A DNA stretch of 64,000 nt, from the NCBI GenBank assembly GCA_026210745.1, contig CP110630.1, forward strand, positions 1,612,001-1,676,000. The letters run 5' to 3'. The position numbers and the translations under genes are program-made. The notes under the pieces were generated by a model that was not told where the DNA came from, searched no databases, and saw only the letters and a program-made list of their open reading frames with translations. Shown in pieces: positions 1 to 11,306 of this stretch (within the stretch, counting starts at the first letter, position 1; the number at the start of each line of letters is the position of its first letter). This DNA comes from Exobasidium rhododendri. Taxonomy: Eukaryota; Basidiomycota; Exobasidiomycetes; Exobasidiales; Exobasidiaceae.

Positions 1-451
1 GAACGAAGGAAGAAGCGGGTTGTCTGGTGCGAATCGTCTGCAGAGATTGCCCGCAAGCATCAACACAAGCTCTGAAGATGCAGGAAACTTGATGCGCCAT
101 ACAAACTCACTCTAGCAGGTATCTGAGTGCGTCAGAGAGAAATTCTACGTGTGAGAATAGAATAAATCGACACCGAAGCAGGCTTCTCGCTGAAGGATTC
201 AATACTACTCACTGCATACAATTTCCACTCTCTATGATGCGCAATTCTCCTCCGCCATCGCCTACATCGTCTTCAACAAGACAAGGCGATTTCCCTAGCT
301 TGTAGCCTGAGTCTTTTGCCAATGACGGGTCCGCTTTTTTACCATTTATTCGAGCATAATTACGACTGGTGATCGGCACCTTGAGTTCATTCGCAAGCCA
401 AAATACGCGAAATGCTCGTGAGTTTTCCAGATTAAAGAGCGTGAGCACCAT
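1..451 (-). CDS. Glutathione S-transferase, 5' part (runs off the window)
   Basis: Cytosolic GST: conjugates glutathione to electrophiles. The N-terminal thioredoxin-like domain is visible: a start LTLFNLENSRAFRVFWLANE, then the cis-Pro segment GYKLGKSPCLVED and the glutathione-binding motif IIESGN. The frame appears to stop at 209, but splicing restores the family pattern. Exon 1 is 451-213, intron 212-123 (GTGAGT...CAG), exon 2 is only 122-111, intron 110-38 (GTGAGT...CAG), and exon 3 is 37-1 and continues beyond the window. The joined protein reads ESGNCMQ-YLLE-RFAPDNPLLPSF, matching the usual ESGAI-YLLE-R-LLP stretch of fungal GSTs, and phase is kept at both junctions. The C-terminal helical domain lies outside the window, so the subclass cannot be assigned. 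ATG at 451-449. Confidence 0.82.
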
Positions 452-763
452 CGTCTGTCGTCTTTTGTCTGGTGGAAAAGGCTCTATTGTGATGGGAAGG
501 AGTCAGAAGGGAGGAAGGGTTATGTACTGTGGACTGGGAAGCCACGACGACAGAGCCGGCCTTTGCTTCAAAATATGGCTCATGACACGACGTTTAATGG
601 GCTTGTGGAGGGCTCAATTAGAATGGACCGATCTTCGTGCTGTTGCCGGTCCTGGTTACCCCTCTGTGCCAGTCTTAGCATCTTGTGTCAGTCAATGAAC
701 AGAATTTCTATTACGTGCTCTCTTTTATACAGCTAATCATTTCATGTACCACCTTTCTCCTCA
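452..763. other. Intergenic spacer, GST / ARG2
   Basis: Lies between the GST start and the ARG2 3' end. It should hold the GST promoter and the ARG2 terminator. Short open frames here have no recognisable protein character. Confidence 0.5.
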
Positions 764-3700
764 TCACATCCACGCCGTTGGAATGGTAGACATGCACCTT
801 GCCCACCTCTGCAGTCTTCCGTATTCCTCTGGTGCGACGACGGGCAACAAGCGTGAAGATCCATCACCGGGATACAGCTGACTTAGTGATCTGGCTGACT
901 CACTGCCATCCTGCATGCCTCTTTTGAACTCTCTTGCCCTTCCTGCATTGCCCCACCCTGCGTCATCGTTGCAGCGGTCACCGCCATCATCACCATGGTC
1001 ATCATCATCATCATCATCGTCCCGAAGCAGTGCTCTTTGTAGATCTCTCGTCGTTACTCTCTCCTTTGCCGCATCCATGACATCATCTTGGGTGGCTTCC
1101 GCTGCTAGTCTTCTTTCTCCTGACATGGTCGCAATCCTTTCCTCGGCATCACACCAGAACATAGACCATGCTGGTAAAGTGTTCTCTCCCTCCTTTTTCA
1201 ATGTCGTATCGATCTTCGTGAATCCATTACTTCTCTCATAATACCATCGATTGACGGGATTGTCGCTACGACTCTTCCAGACTAGATCCTCTCCCACTCC
1301 AAAGCCTCCCTTCCCACCATTGTCGTTGAGAGCGTCCAACAAACCAAGACCGTGCACTTCATCTCGCAGTGCACCCCACAAAAAGTCGACTGCGCCACTT
1401 CCCTGTAGACTTGGCAAGACTGCAAACTTGTCAAGATAAGCGATTGCTTTGTGAGTGGAAGGGTCCTCGCCAGGCGCGTACTCGTGCGTCACAATAGCTG
1501 CTCCTTCGTAGTCACCAGTCACGATGACGAAGTCGAGATTGCCTTGGAGGCGCGCAAAGTACTCCTTTCGATTAAGTTTCCTTTTGAAGCTGGCTTCTAG
1601 TAGTCTGGTCATCTTATCCCAGTCTACCTCGTCGTACTTTTGAAGGATTCGGATGTCCAATCCCGGTCGAATAATAGTAGGCGTATGTCGCACATCTTGC
1701 CGACCAGCGAGTAGACGATGGGGTAAGGAAGGTGAGTGAGCGGCCTTGTTCGTGATTAGATTGGCAATCAGACTTTTTGGTGATCGATGAGAGACGACGA
1801 CACCTGAAGAGGTCTTGGGCATGTATGCAAGGCAATCTCGAACCATGGACAAATTACTCAACGCTGTGGGGTGCGACTCGTTCCAGATGAAACTGTTGGC
1901 GACGTGAGAATACTCGGAGGCCAGATTGATTGAAAGATGCGGGTTGCCTCCTCTTGCGTGTGATGGTATACCTCCTTCCCGATTGATGATCATCAATCGA
2001 AGAGGCATGATATCGACTCCATCATCTGCAACTTCTTCTCCTGTAGTCATGGCCTGTTGTTCAGACAACCTGCCTTGACCTGCCATCTCTCTAGCCAAGC
2101 CCACCAAGACGTCGTCTGCAGACACACACACCGTTCTAGGCGCATTCATACTATCGGGATCCTCGTATAGAGCCAGAGGGGCGATGACAGGTATCATGTC
2201 ACCAGCCAGTGCTTTTCGGATGCTAGTCAAATGATCGTCGCTCACGAGAGGTGATCGATCCTTCGAAGGCCTTTCAACCGCCCATTGATAGTGATGAATC
2301 GACGAAGGACTTGTCAAAGACGGCGGAAACACTTTTCTATACCGAGCGACTTGGTCTGCGTCTACTCGCATGATGGCATGGGGAATCGGTCTAGCTGGAG
2401 CACCCTTTTGTATCAGAGCTTCCGACAGCTTCGAAACGTCTAAGACCATTTGCTTTCGAAGGACCTCTTGTAACTTTCCAATAACATCATTAGAAGTATG
2501 ACCCGCTTGCTTTTGTGCCGTCATCCAAGGTGCTAGCTCTCCAGCTTCAAAGTCCATCTCTGATTTGATTCTGCGACCGTCTTTGGTGGAAAAGGAAGAA
2601 GCAGCAGCTCTCCAACTTTCCTCTTCTGAGTCGACGATGATGATGGAGACTAGGCCAAGCCTTTTCAGATACACCATTCCCTCTGCTATGCTTTCCAATT
2701 GTCTGGGTGTGAATGGTCCTTGTACTTTCACCAAAGCAGTGTGTTGCTGCACTGGCCAATTTGTCAAAGACTCCGCCAGCCTTGACTGGGTAGCCTTTGT
2801 GACATTTTGCTGCAAGCGGGGTACTTTCGAAGGAGTGCTACTTATCGGATCTGCCACTTCGGGCTGGATAAATTGGTGGGAAGAAGGATGGTCATTTGCA
2901 AAGTCATTCGAAGGTGATGTAGGAGACTGCAATGATGATCCGCCATCCGTCTTTCTCGCCCTTTCCCGGGGAGCAAACAGAGAGGAGGCTGTGGCTGCTG
3001 ATTGTGACGGTGAGGAGGAAGATTGTGATGGTGTTGTTGTTGTTGTTGTTGATGCTGAGATATTAAAAGGAAATGGAGGTTGATTAGGTCGTCGTCGTCG
3101 TTGCTGCTGATGTGGCTGTTCTTGTTCTTGTGCTTTGTTCTTGTTGCTCGGCCTTGGTGCAAATGAATTGAGGTATGTCTTTGAATCTCGCAGAGATGGT
3201 TGAGCATGCAGGATCTCCATGATGAGACTCTGCATTGGCCGCTTGGATCCCATGATGGTAGAGCAGTTTTTGGCAGAGCTCCGCACAAGACATGAAAAAC
3301 GTCCACAAGTCAGCAGCAGTAGTAGTCCACCATTAGCGAGCAATGATGTAAGAGGAGGAGAAGCAAAAAAATGGAGAAGAGGAGGAGAGGAGGGGAGACT
3401 AACGTTGTCAATTTCAAAATCCAAGTGACTCGCTCGCACCTCTAAATATAGGACGGCAATCCGATAACGAATTTCGGAAGAAATCTCAAATTCAACAAAG
3501 TGGAAGAGGAAGCTTTTTGTCTCGCGCGCCAAGATTATCAAGATTTGACACAGAACTCCCCCCAGGAAATAGGCTAAGTCATCATAACCCTCCGGGCTTC
3601 TATATCTACCTTTTAAGTTTTGTTTCAATTTGATCGCCCATACTCACATGTAGATCGGCTTCGCCTTTTAGCGATGATGACACAGGATTTCCTGTTCGTA

Positions 3701-3800
3701 GAAGTGGAGTGGAAGACCAGTGTACGAAGGAGGCGAGAGACGACTGCCGTGATTGCAGCGGAGCATATCGCAACATCTTGAGAGAAAGCGTCGCAGGCAT
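764..3800 (-). CDS. ARG2: Acetylglutamate synthase, mitochondrial
   Basis: Makes N-acetylglutamate from acetyl-CoA and glutamate, the first step of arginine synthesis, in the mitochondrial matrix. Family landmarks in order: N-terminal MEILHAQPSLRDSKTYLNSF, the kinase-like region ALVKVQGPFTPRQLESIAEG, and the C-terminal GNAT (NAT) domain with RILQKYDEVDWDKMTRLLEA, AYLDKFAVLPSLQGSGAVDF, NPVNRWYYERSNGF and MFWCD. The main exon runs from 3229 or a little upstream to the stop at 764. The open frame extends to 3628, but its upstream part is low quality. A better 5' end is an exon 3800-3648, 51 codons rich in Arg/Ser/Leu like a matrix presequence, with donor GTGAGT and in-phase joining at 3229 (418-nt intron). 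Without that exon, the first good ATG is at 3253. A TATA-like TATAAGTA at 3920-3913 favours the 3800 start. A long Gln/Arg/Ser-rich insert (residues about 75-160 of the spliced protein) and an acidic Asp run near the C terminus are unusual additions. Confidence 0.88.
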
Positions 3801-4280
3801 TCAGAGACCGCAAGCACGCAGTTGGCAGAACTTCGAGAAAGAAGAAGCGCAGAAAGTGTCGCAAGGTGTGGAGGGAGCACCGATGCAGGTGGCCTTGCTG
3901 CTGCCATAGCACTACTTATACGCCAACCTGAGCCCTGGATACTAGCCCTTGCGCCTGAAAATACACATGCGAGCTGCTCGAGATAAGGCCCACTCTACTG
4001 GACGCCCTAAGCCCTGACGAGGATTGGAAGTACAATTCGTCTTTTCCCCCTCTTTTCTTTCAAAAGCGAGAGAGTGGCGGAGAGTTGTAAGGCAGAATAT
4101 AGTCATAAATCAGGCCGGCAGACGACCTCGACTTATGAAGGCGCAATTATTAAGAAAGATCGTAACAGTCTATTGGGATTCGAGGCTTGAGGGCAAGGGA
4201 AACAATGAAGAAAAGAGGAGAAGGGGGAACTGGGGGAAAGGGGTCGCGGAAGGAACAAGAGGAGATGTACGACTTGCCGA
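3801..4280. other. Intergenic spacer, ARG2 promoter / eEF3-family 3' region
   Basis: Tandem minus-strand genes. A TATAAGTA motif on the minus strand at 3920-3913 lies about 115 nt before the preferred ARG2 ATG. I looked for a conserved arginine attenuator peptide uORF and saw none. The only short upstream frame near there encodes MCIFRRKG. Confidence 0.4.
3913..3920 (-). promoter_or_regulatory. TATA-like element upstream of ARG2
   Basis: TATAAGTA on the minus strand, about 113 nt before the ATG at 3800. An ATG at 3907 lies too close downstream to be a likely start, which supports the 3800 start. Confidence 0.4.
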
Positions 4281-7200
4281 TCACTTTTCTTCTTCCGTGT
4301 CGGGCTCCCTTTCACCACCGTAAGTGAGCCATTTGGAAAGACGAACTCTACGCCTCTCCTCTTGCGCCTTGATTTCGTTTCTGGTCTTCTTCTTCTTCTT
4401 TCCTTTGGCAGCTTTCAGTTTACTCATGTCGTGATCCTCCTCTTCTCCTGAGCCGTAGGGCGTGTCGGCTGGTGTACCGGCTGCACTGCTCATGGGTGTC
4501 CTGCTCAATGGAGTGCCTGCTCTACTGTTCACTTTGCTGTTCAAGCGACTGGCAGCCTTGCTACTAGCCAAGGCAGGTGTTCCAGGGCCTCCTGGCGTGC
4601 TAGCGCCACCTGGACTACTGACACCACCTGGCGTACTGGCACCGTCGTCTTCTTCTCCTCCAAAGTGCTCCACAGCCAAGGCAGTCTTTGTCTTGGAGAC
4701 AAGTTTACCTCCTTCGACCGTCCAGATCTCTGTGCAAAGTGCTTCTACGAACTGCATATTGTGAGTGATGATGACGACCGCTCCCGACCAGTTTCGAATA
4801 GCAGTGGCCAACATGGCAACCGAATCACGATCCAAGAAATTCGTAGGCTCGTCTAGCACAAGAATCTGAGGACTGTTCCAGAGTGCAGCTGCCAAGACAA
4901 CCTTGACCTTCTGACCTCCACTCAAGCCGCTCATCTCGTGATGCTCGGCAATCTCTCCATTCAAGCCAATGTCCATCAAGTGTTTTCGGATGGCTTTTGC
5001 AGACAGCTCTTTGCTACCTGCTCCTTCTCTAGAACTTTCAAAGTCATCAAACTTCTGAACAAGTTTGCTGAACCCTAGTTCCATCAATCGATCACGGGGG
5101 ATCCACGTGTTGTGACGGTGCTCCATGCCGACCCACTTGATCTCGTATTGATAACTCTTCTTCAACTTCTGTCGACCTACGATGTACTCGATCTTTCGTC
5201 GTTCACCGGTCGAAGAAGTGATGGGCTGCTCCATCTGATCTTGCTCTTCTTGTGACACCTTTCGCGTGGCCATCTCGGAGATCTCTCGATCATGACCGTC
5301 TTGGAATCGCCAGGTAATGTACTGAACGGCCGTCTTCTCCAGGTGCTGCTCAATGTGGTGGAAGGCGTGTTGATGGAGAGTCGAGATACGCAAATTAGGA
5401 TGTCTTTCCACTTTACCAGACTGCGGAATCATTTCCTGCGTCAGACACTTGATCAGGGTGCTCTTTCCCGCTCCATTGGGACCCAAGACACCGATTCGAC
5501 TGGACAAACTGACGGCGACACTGGCATTTGAAAGACTGGGCTTGCTTGCACCAGGGTAGGTAAAGGTGATGTCACTAGCTTTGAGAATCGTTCGTGTTTG
5601 AGATCGGATTCCCATCAACGAACCAGGAGGTGGGAAACTGAACGCGGCACTCGAGGTGGAAAGGCTGTAGTACGACTTTGCCTCTGGTTTCTTCTCCACG
5701 AACTTACTCAGGTTACCAGGATAGTACTTGATCTTCTTGTTCTCGTAGTGCATAATGTCCGTGCAGACGTTGTCCAAGAAGCCGGAATCGTGACTGACGG
5801 TGAGGACAGTGATGTTGGGATTCGAAGTGAGGAAATTTTCCAACCAAGCAACGGAGGCCACATCCAAGTGATTGGTAGGTTCATCGAGCAGGTAAACATC
5901 TGCCCCAATCAACATGGCTCTTGCCAACGCCAATTTCATCTTCCAACCACCTGACAAGGAAGAGACAGGCGCTAATCTTCTTTCTTCATCAAATCCGACT
6001 TCTTGCAAGGCGGCATGAACCTCTTCGATTGATTTGCCCAACGCCTTTATTTCAGGGGTCTGATGGATGAAATCGACAATCTTCATGTCGGCACCTTCAC
6101 CCTGATTATGTTCGACCATGATTGTTCGAAGTCCTTCTGCTTCTGTCGGATAATTTTCCACCTTTCCATCACGCATAGCTTTTAGTAGGGTGGACTTTCC
6201 ACTTCCATTAGCGGCAACAACACCGTATCGGTGTCCTCGATGCAGACGCAAAGAGGTATGGTTAAGAAGCAAGAGTCCACCGTAGGCGAGAGAGAATTGA
6301 ATCTTACAAAGACACTCTCCTGAGATTTCGCCGTCATCTTCTTCTGGAGCACCAAATCGAACTTGATCCAACTTGACATACTCTTCTCGGATCATGTCCG
6401 TCGTTGACTTTGCTGCTTCGTCGCTCTTTGTCAAACGTCTCATGTAGGGAAGGACATAAACGTCGTCCCACGCACTGGCTTGCACAACTCTTTTGTCTGC
6501 AAGACGAACGACCAGGCTCGCAACCCATTCGACACCCTTTTGATCCCAAGCATCTTTGGAGACGTCGTGATCAGCTCGCGTAGCAAGAGCTTTGTTGATT
6601 CTTGAGATAGCGTCTGTTCTGGCACTTTGAAAGATCTTCTTGGGGTCTTCGTCATCCTTGGCATCACCGACAGCTTTAGTAGCGATTTGCAAAGTTTCAA
6701 GAGCAATTTGAGCATGTTCTCGAACCTCTGGGAACGCAGCTCCTGTTGCAATACGTTCCACACCAGGTGTAAGGGCAGGCAAGAATTTGACAGCTTCATG
6801 CGGATCGCGCACGAGCTTGGTAAGATTCTCTACAATAATGGAGGTAGATCGTTGCACTGTCGAATTTCGCTCATTGAGTGCACGAACCAAGAGGGGGACC
6901 ATGACGGCAAGAGCAGGTCCAGTGACATCGGCAACAAAGGTGGTGGAGGACAAGGCCTTGATGCACTCTGCTACAGTGTCAGGTGCTCTCATGGCGGCAA
7001 CCAAAGAACCCAAATGAGGTCGAATGTCGTTGTTGTCGATCACTCCACATACCTTGGTCGTTGTCTTGACAGCTTGTTTGGCGACCTAAGGAGGAGTTTA
7101 AGGCAAGCAGGAGAGAAGCACAAGGCAAGAAGAAAAGGTGTCAGAATGAGCATTCAATCTATCGATCTGGGCCAAACGCCGTCTCTCACCTCTGCTTTGG

Positions 7201-7777
7201 TGTCAGACATTCTGTTCTTGAGGTGAGGGATCAAATCGACCAGCTGCTCTCCAATCTGTTCGCTGGCTGAGTCGCTCAACCTTCCAATGATTTTGAGGGC
7301 GCCCACCTTGGACTGCCATTTCGTTGCGCTGTTCTCCAACACTTCGTAAAGAAGAGCGAGAACTTCTGGCACAGCCTCTGATGGAGGCAGAACCATGAGA
7401 GCACTGACTGCGCCATCTGCTGCATCTTTGACGTTGTCAACCTTGTCGGCGTACAAGTCAAGAAGAAGAGGTAGAGTAGGTAGCAGCCATGGCTCGGCAC
7501 CAAGCGGGCTAGGAGCGTTCTTGCCTCCTACCTTTGAGAAGATGGCGGACAGGCCAATCGAGCCTGCTTGTCTCTCAAAGGGCGTCTTTTTGTTCTTGCA
7601 AGCCTTGATCAAGCTGTCCAGGATACCTTCTTGTTGTATTGATCGCAGACCATGAGCATTGATGTGAGCGGCAAGTGCATCAGCTGCGATGTGACACTCG
7701 GCAGTTGAAGTTGCCTTGTAAAGCCCAGACAGCAATGTTTCTGCTGAGTGACCATTCGTAGTCCCATCAGAAGCCAT
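4281..7777 (-). CDS. eEF3-family ABC-F ATPase (eEF3 or New1/Elf1 type)
   Basis: Ribosome-associated ABC-F ATPase. eEF3 drives E-site tRNA release during elongation; New1/Elf1 paralogues act in termination/recycling or mRNA export. Two exons: 7777-7190 and 7085-4281 (intron 7189-7086, GTGAGA...TAG, phase 0), giving 1130 residues. Order: N-terminal HEAT repeats, a four-helix-like segment, ABC1 with Walker A GSGKST and signature LSGGWKMKLA, ABC2 with Walker A GPNGAGKST and signature LSGGQKVKVV, and a chromodomain-like insertion in ABC2 (GRQKLKKSYQYEIKWVGMEH). Walker B LLDEPTNHLD and VLDEPTNFLD are intact. Between ABC2 and the lysine-rich tail (GKKKKKTRNEIKAQEERRR) is a TPGG/SPGG-type repeat linker. 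The chromodomain sequence looks closer to New1/Elf1 than to canonical eEF3, but I cannot settle the subfamily. The start at 7777 precedes MASDGTTNG. Confidence 0.9.
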
Positions 7778-8770
7778 CGTTAAGGAACGGCTTTCAGAGA
7801 GTAGGAAGGGGAATGGGAGGAACGGGAGACTGGGTGGTGAGGATGGAAAGGAGAGAGGTCCAATGAAATTTGCTTTAATTCTCCCCCTGCTGCCTTTCAA
7901 AATTCTCAATTGGGTACCAACGAAATCAAAAATTTTAACTCCCCTCGACACACAATTTTTTTTTTCCCTCAAAACTTCGTCGAAGGAACGCGCTGAGAGC
8001 ACCACGTGTTCCAACGCACTAGCATTCCCGTGTACCGGTACCGACGGAGACATTTGTGCCTTGCAGAATGAGCATACAAAGGAGAAGTATGCCAAGATGG
8101 CCAATCGCATCTGCTGCATTGTGGGTAAACGGTCACCTGCTTCGTCATTGAAGATAACCTAATCTGGAATTCGGTAATTGAGAAGCATCTTCATGATAGA
8201 CGGACTCGAATGCGAGGGAAAGGCCAGCTCTTGGGTCTGCCCTTTGTTCCTGCGGCGCTTCACGAGCAAGGCTAGCTGTCCAGTAGGCCGTCTAGGGTCG
8301 CTTGGCAATTTGTGCGACACCTCTTGCCTTTGCATCTTCCGTTCTGCACTTGAACCTTTGGTAAGGCAGGGATCGTTCGCCTCGGCAAACATCAGCGCCT
8401 AGCGAACGAGACCTGTACTGTCACACGGAAGCGTGACGTGATCGACCATTACACTACTCTCTGAGCCTATCCGCAGCATCCCCAGTATATTCGGCGAAGA
8501 AAGCATACTGCTTAAGTATCCTGAGAATGGCCTTCGTAGGAAGCTGCTCATCCGTCAGTCTTGCTTTCCGCCCTCGCTGCTCCACGCCTCCATATGTATT
8601 GCTTGCCGTACGCTATTTGTATTCTTCGACCTGGAAGGGGGAGGGCGCTTGGGCCCCTCAAATACTATTCGGCGCTGAACATAATCGTAGCGAAGAAAGG
8701 GAAGATAGGAACTTACCAGTAACGCGGAATACTATTTCTTTGTCCCTCCAACGCATCAACTTCATCTTCC
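7778..8770. other. Intergenic, about 1 kb, divergent promoters
   Basis: Lies between the eEF3-family gene (-) and the F-box-like gene (+). No coding exon could be supported. Several short overlapping frames lack conserved motifs. It must contain both promoters; a CCACGTG-like box at about 8001-8007 and T-rich runs near 7955-7966 are visible. Confidence 0.4.
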
Positions 8771-10027
8771 ATGCTAGAGCGAACTATTTCACTCAACAGC
8801 CTGCAACTGCCCACGGAGATCATCCTTCTGATACTCGAGCTGGCGGCAATTGAGCGACCATGGCAGCTGCAGACATTGACACGAATCAGCAAGCATCTCC
8901 GTGGGCCGTTACTGCGCCGACTGTACCAGCAGCTTCATCTCGTTTCGGCAGAACAGACCGACTCGATCATCAAGAACGGCTGGCCAAATGGTGCTGAGTC
9001 GTGGACTGAGAGATGCCGTCAAGTAGAGGAGGGCGTTGGACCGGATCTAGCTCTTTACCTGCATTACATCGAGGACGACTGGGAGCATGAAGCGGAGTTC
9101 TACGAAGAAATGGAAGCCACACTTGAAGACCTTCCGGACAGTACACGAGATCGGATGGAGACTCTTGGCCTGCGCACTCTTCCAGGTCACAAAGGTGACA
9201 ACAACATGGGCCTCTGGTCATTGCAGTATCTACCACGCCTCAGAAGATTGTACATCGACACGACGTGTGTCAACTTTGCCAACCTCCTCGAATCTCATAC
9301 TCTGTTCGCTAAATTCTCGAGTCACGGTGACGGCTGTTGCAGTGGAGTCCACGAGAATCCTCTGGACTTCTTCAAAGAGCCTACACAATTAGAAGCTTAT
9401 GCCTTCGGAACAATGGGCTTCCATGATTTCCTGCTACACATAGACTGCAGCCGAGGGCGAGGATTCTGGTTCCAGAAAGTGTTTGGCAATCTGAAGCGTC
9501 TCTATGTGTTTGCGCTTGATGGAGTGGAAAGCACGGCAGAAGATGAACCTTGGACTGTCGATGTCGATCTTATGACAGGCGTGCAATACATCGTCTACGT
9601 TGCGTTCCACCATAGAAGCGAAGTCAAGTCATGCGCGCCCGAAGCAAGTATCGACGTTCACCATCATGGTACTATGGTCTTCAGAACAATCATTGTCGAC
9701 GAGCCGCAGAACAAGTGAGTGGTAGCAAGGGTGGTACAAGTAGAGGTGGAAGAAAAGCCATCAGCAAGCTGATCATGTTACCTCAATTGTTGGTGTTGGT
9801 GTTGTTGTCGTTGTCGCTGCAGTGTGCTCAGTGTCATGCACCGCGTCATTGATGACTTTGACGCGGAATGGGCTCCAGGAGCATTCCGAGGTAGGCGTTG
9901 GCCTCCATCCACAAGACCGAGATACATAAAAGGAATCCCTTCCAGAGCCATCTACGAAAAGAACGGTGGCGTGATCTTCAAGGATACACCGAAGCCACCT
10001 ATTTGGCATGTCTCTTCATCTACTTGA
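8771..10027 (+). CDS. F-box-like protein, substrate unknown
   Basis: Probable substrate-recognition subunit of an SCF ubiquitin ligase. The N terminus has an F-box-like segment (SLQLPTEIILLILELAAIER, residues 8-27) followed by a basic helix around SKHLRGPLLRRLYQQ. The remainder has Leu-rich positions such as LRRLYIDTTCVNFANLL, suggesting irregular leucine-rich repeats. The first frame closes at 9718, but a GTGAGT donor at 9715 and a CTGCAG acceptor at 9821-9822 join in phase to a second exon, 9823-10027. That exon encodes a coherent C terminus ending TPKPPIWHVSSST. Product 382 residues. The second exon is inferred from splice signals and codon quality only. If the intron is retained, the protein ends at 315 residues. 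Confidence 0.7.
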
Positions 10028-11306
10028 AAAAATGGCCTTACCCTTCTTAAGGAAAATGGTCAATGGAAGTACAGACCACAAATGGCGCCTGGTGAGAGGA
10101 GAGATCCTTTCCCCGAGACACTATAAGTCGTACTTGCGTCACAATGACGATGCAAAAGAGAGTTCTGACCATTGCGGAGAGAAGGAAGAGTAGACTGTGA
10201 AGATCTGAATCATGCCCACAGCGCAGACAGGCAGAGCGTATTCTTCCTTCCTACCTAGAAGCTTTGACATTCTTCAGCACTGCATTCGGGAGTCGTACCT
10301 TATCTGTTGGTAAGCTTCCTGTCATCTTCCATATATCTAGATTCGTATTAGATTTCCTTTACGGATACTTTATTTCTCGCCCAGCTCGCGTCGATCTGCA
10401 GTGATTGATTAGAAATCGAGCACGGCACTAGATCATCTTGTATAACAATTAAGACTGTTTGGCTTTTGTATTCGGTCTGATCATGAGGAAAGGTAATGCG
10501 AGTGCAGGGCTTGTAATGTCCGTATAGTGTCCGTATGAAGAAGTAATCTGCAGATTTAAGCAGCAGCCGAGCGTGTGAAGGGGGGGGGGGAGAGACAGAG
10601 AGAGAGAAAGAGCGATAGGAGCGGGAAATTCCACTTCTGGACAATCTGAAGCTCGAAGACTTGTCGTGACATAGGAAGGACGTCGCAGCACCGATCTCTC
10701 CCAGCGCAGGAACGAATCGCACTTCGATCTTCGACACCGTCCCAACCCTTGTTCTCGCCATCCTTACATTCATTTCAGCTGCATCACTATTACAGTTACA
10801 GGGCCGCCGCCGAGGAGAAACGACAGAGAAAGCTGTCTCACACCACCCCCACATCAAGGACAACGTCTGCCACCCAAAACTTTAACTTTCACGACAACAG
10901 TTCCTAAGTGAAGTCCGCTACACACGAGGTCGCATATAGGACTGTGCTGCAAATCTACAGATCAGCCCGACAAGGCAGGACCGGTCGCTTCCCTGACCAC
11001 CGAGACGAGAACGCATCTGAACTTCGCCCCAAACCACTCTTGTCGATCCAGTCTGATACGAACGAGAGTATCAGAAGCTTCCACAGAGCGATACCCTTGT
11101 AAGGGCAAATTCGATACACTGTCTCTGTCCATAAGAGGAGACACAAGAAAGGTCTGCTACATGTGCAGCGAGGTAAGTCTAGTCTGGAAACTTGATTGTC
11201 GCAAGAGCAGCCTACCACTACTGACCCTTCGCCTCTGCCTACTGCTGATCGCAGCGCACTCACATGAATTGCAAAGCGAGAAGCCTGCACACATAGGGCG
11301 TCAGAC
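10028..11306. other. Intergenic / 5' leader of the Sec7 gene
   Basis: No gene is supported here. There is a G-run and GA-rich simple sequence at about 10578-10615. A probable 5'-UTR intron lies at 11173-11254 (GTAAGT...GCAG), just before the Sec7 start, so the leader of that gene is spliced. Confidence 0.5.
11173..11254 (+). other. Probable 5'-UTR intron of the Sec7-PH gene
   Basis: Donor AG|GTAAGT and acceptor CGCAG| lie 82 nt apart, ending 52 nt before the ATG. Inferred from splice consensus only. Confidence 0.5.

Noticed and set aside
2565-3083. Plus-strand 172-codon frame opposite ARG2
   Set aside because: Poly-Val/Asp translation is the antisense of the Gln/Thr/Ser codon runs in ARG2.
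3800-4020. Arginine attenuator peptide uORF before ARG2
   Set aside because: Short frames before the start do not resemble the conserved peptide.
10348-10863. Minus-strand open frame of 171 codons upstream of the Sec7 gene
   Set aside because: Low-complexity Ser/Arg-rich translation with no motif. It overlaps a simple-sequence G/GA tract and the leader of the Sec7 gene.
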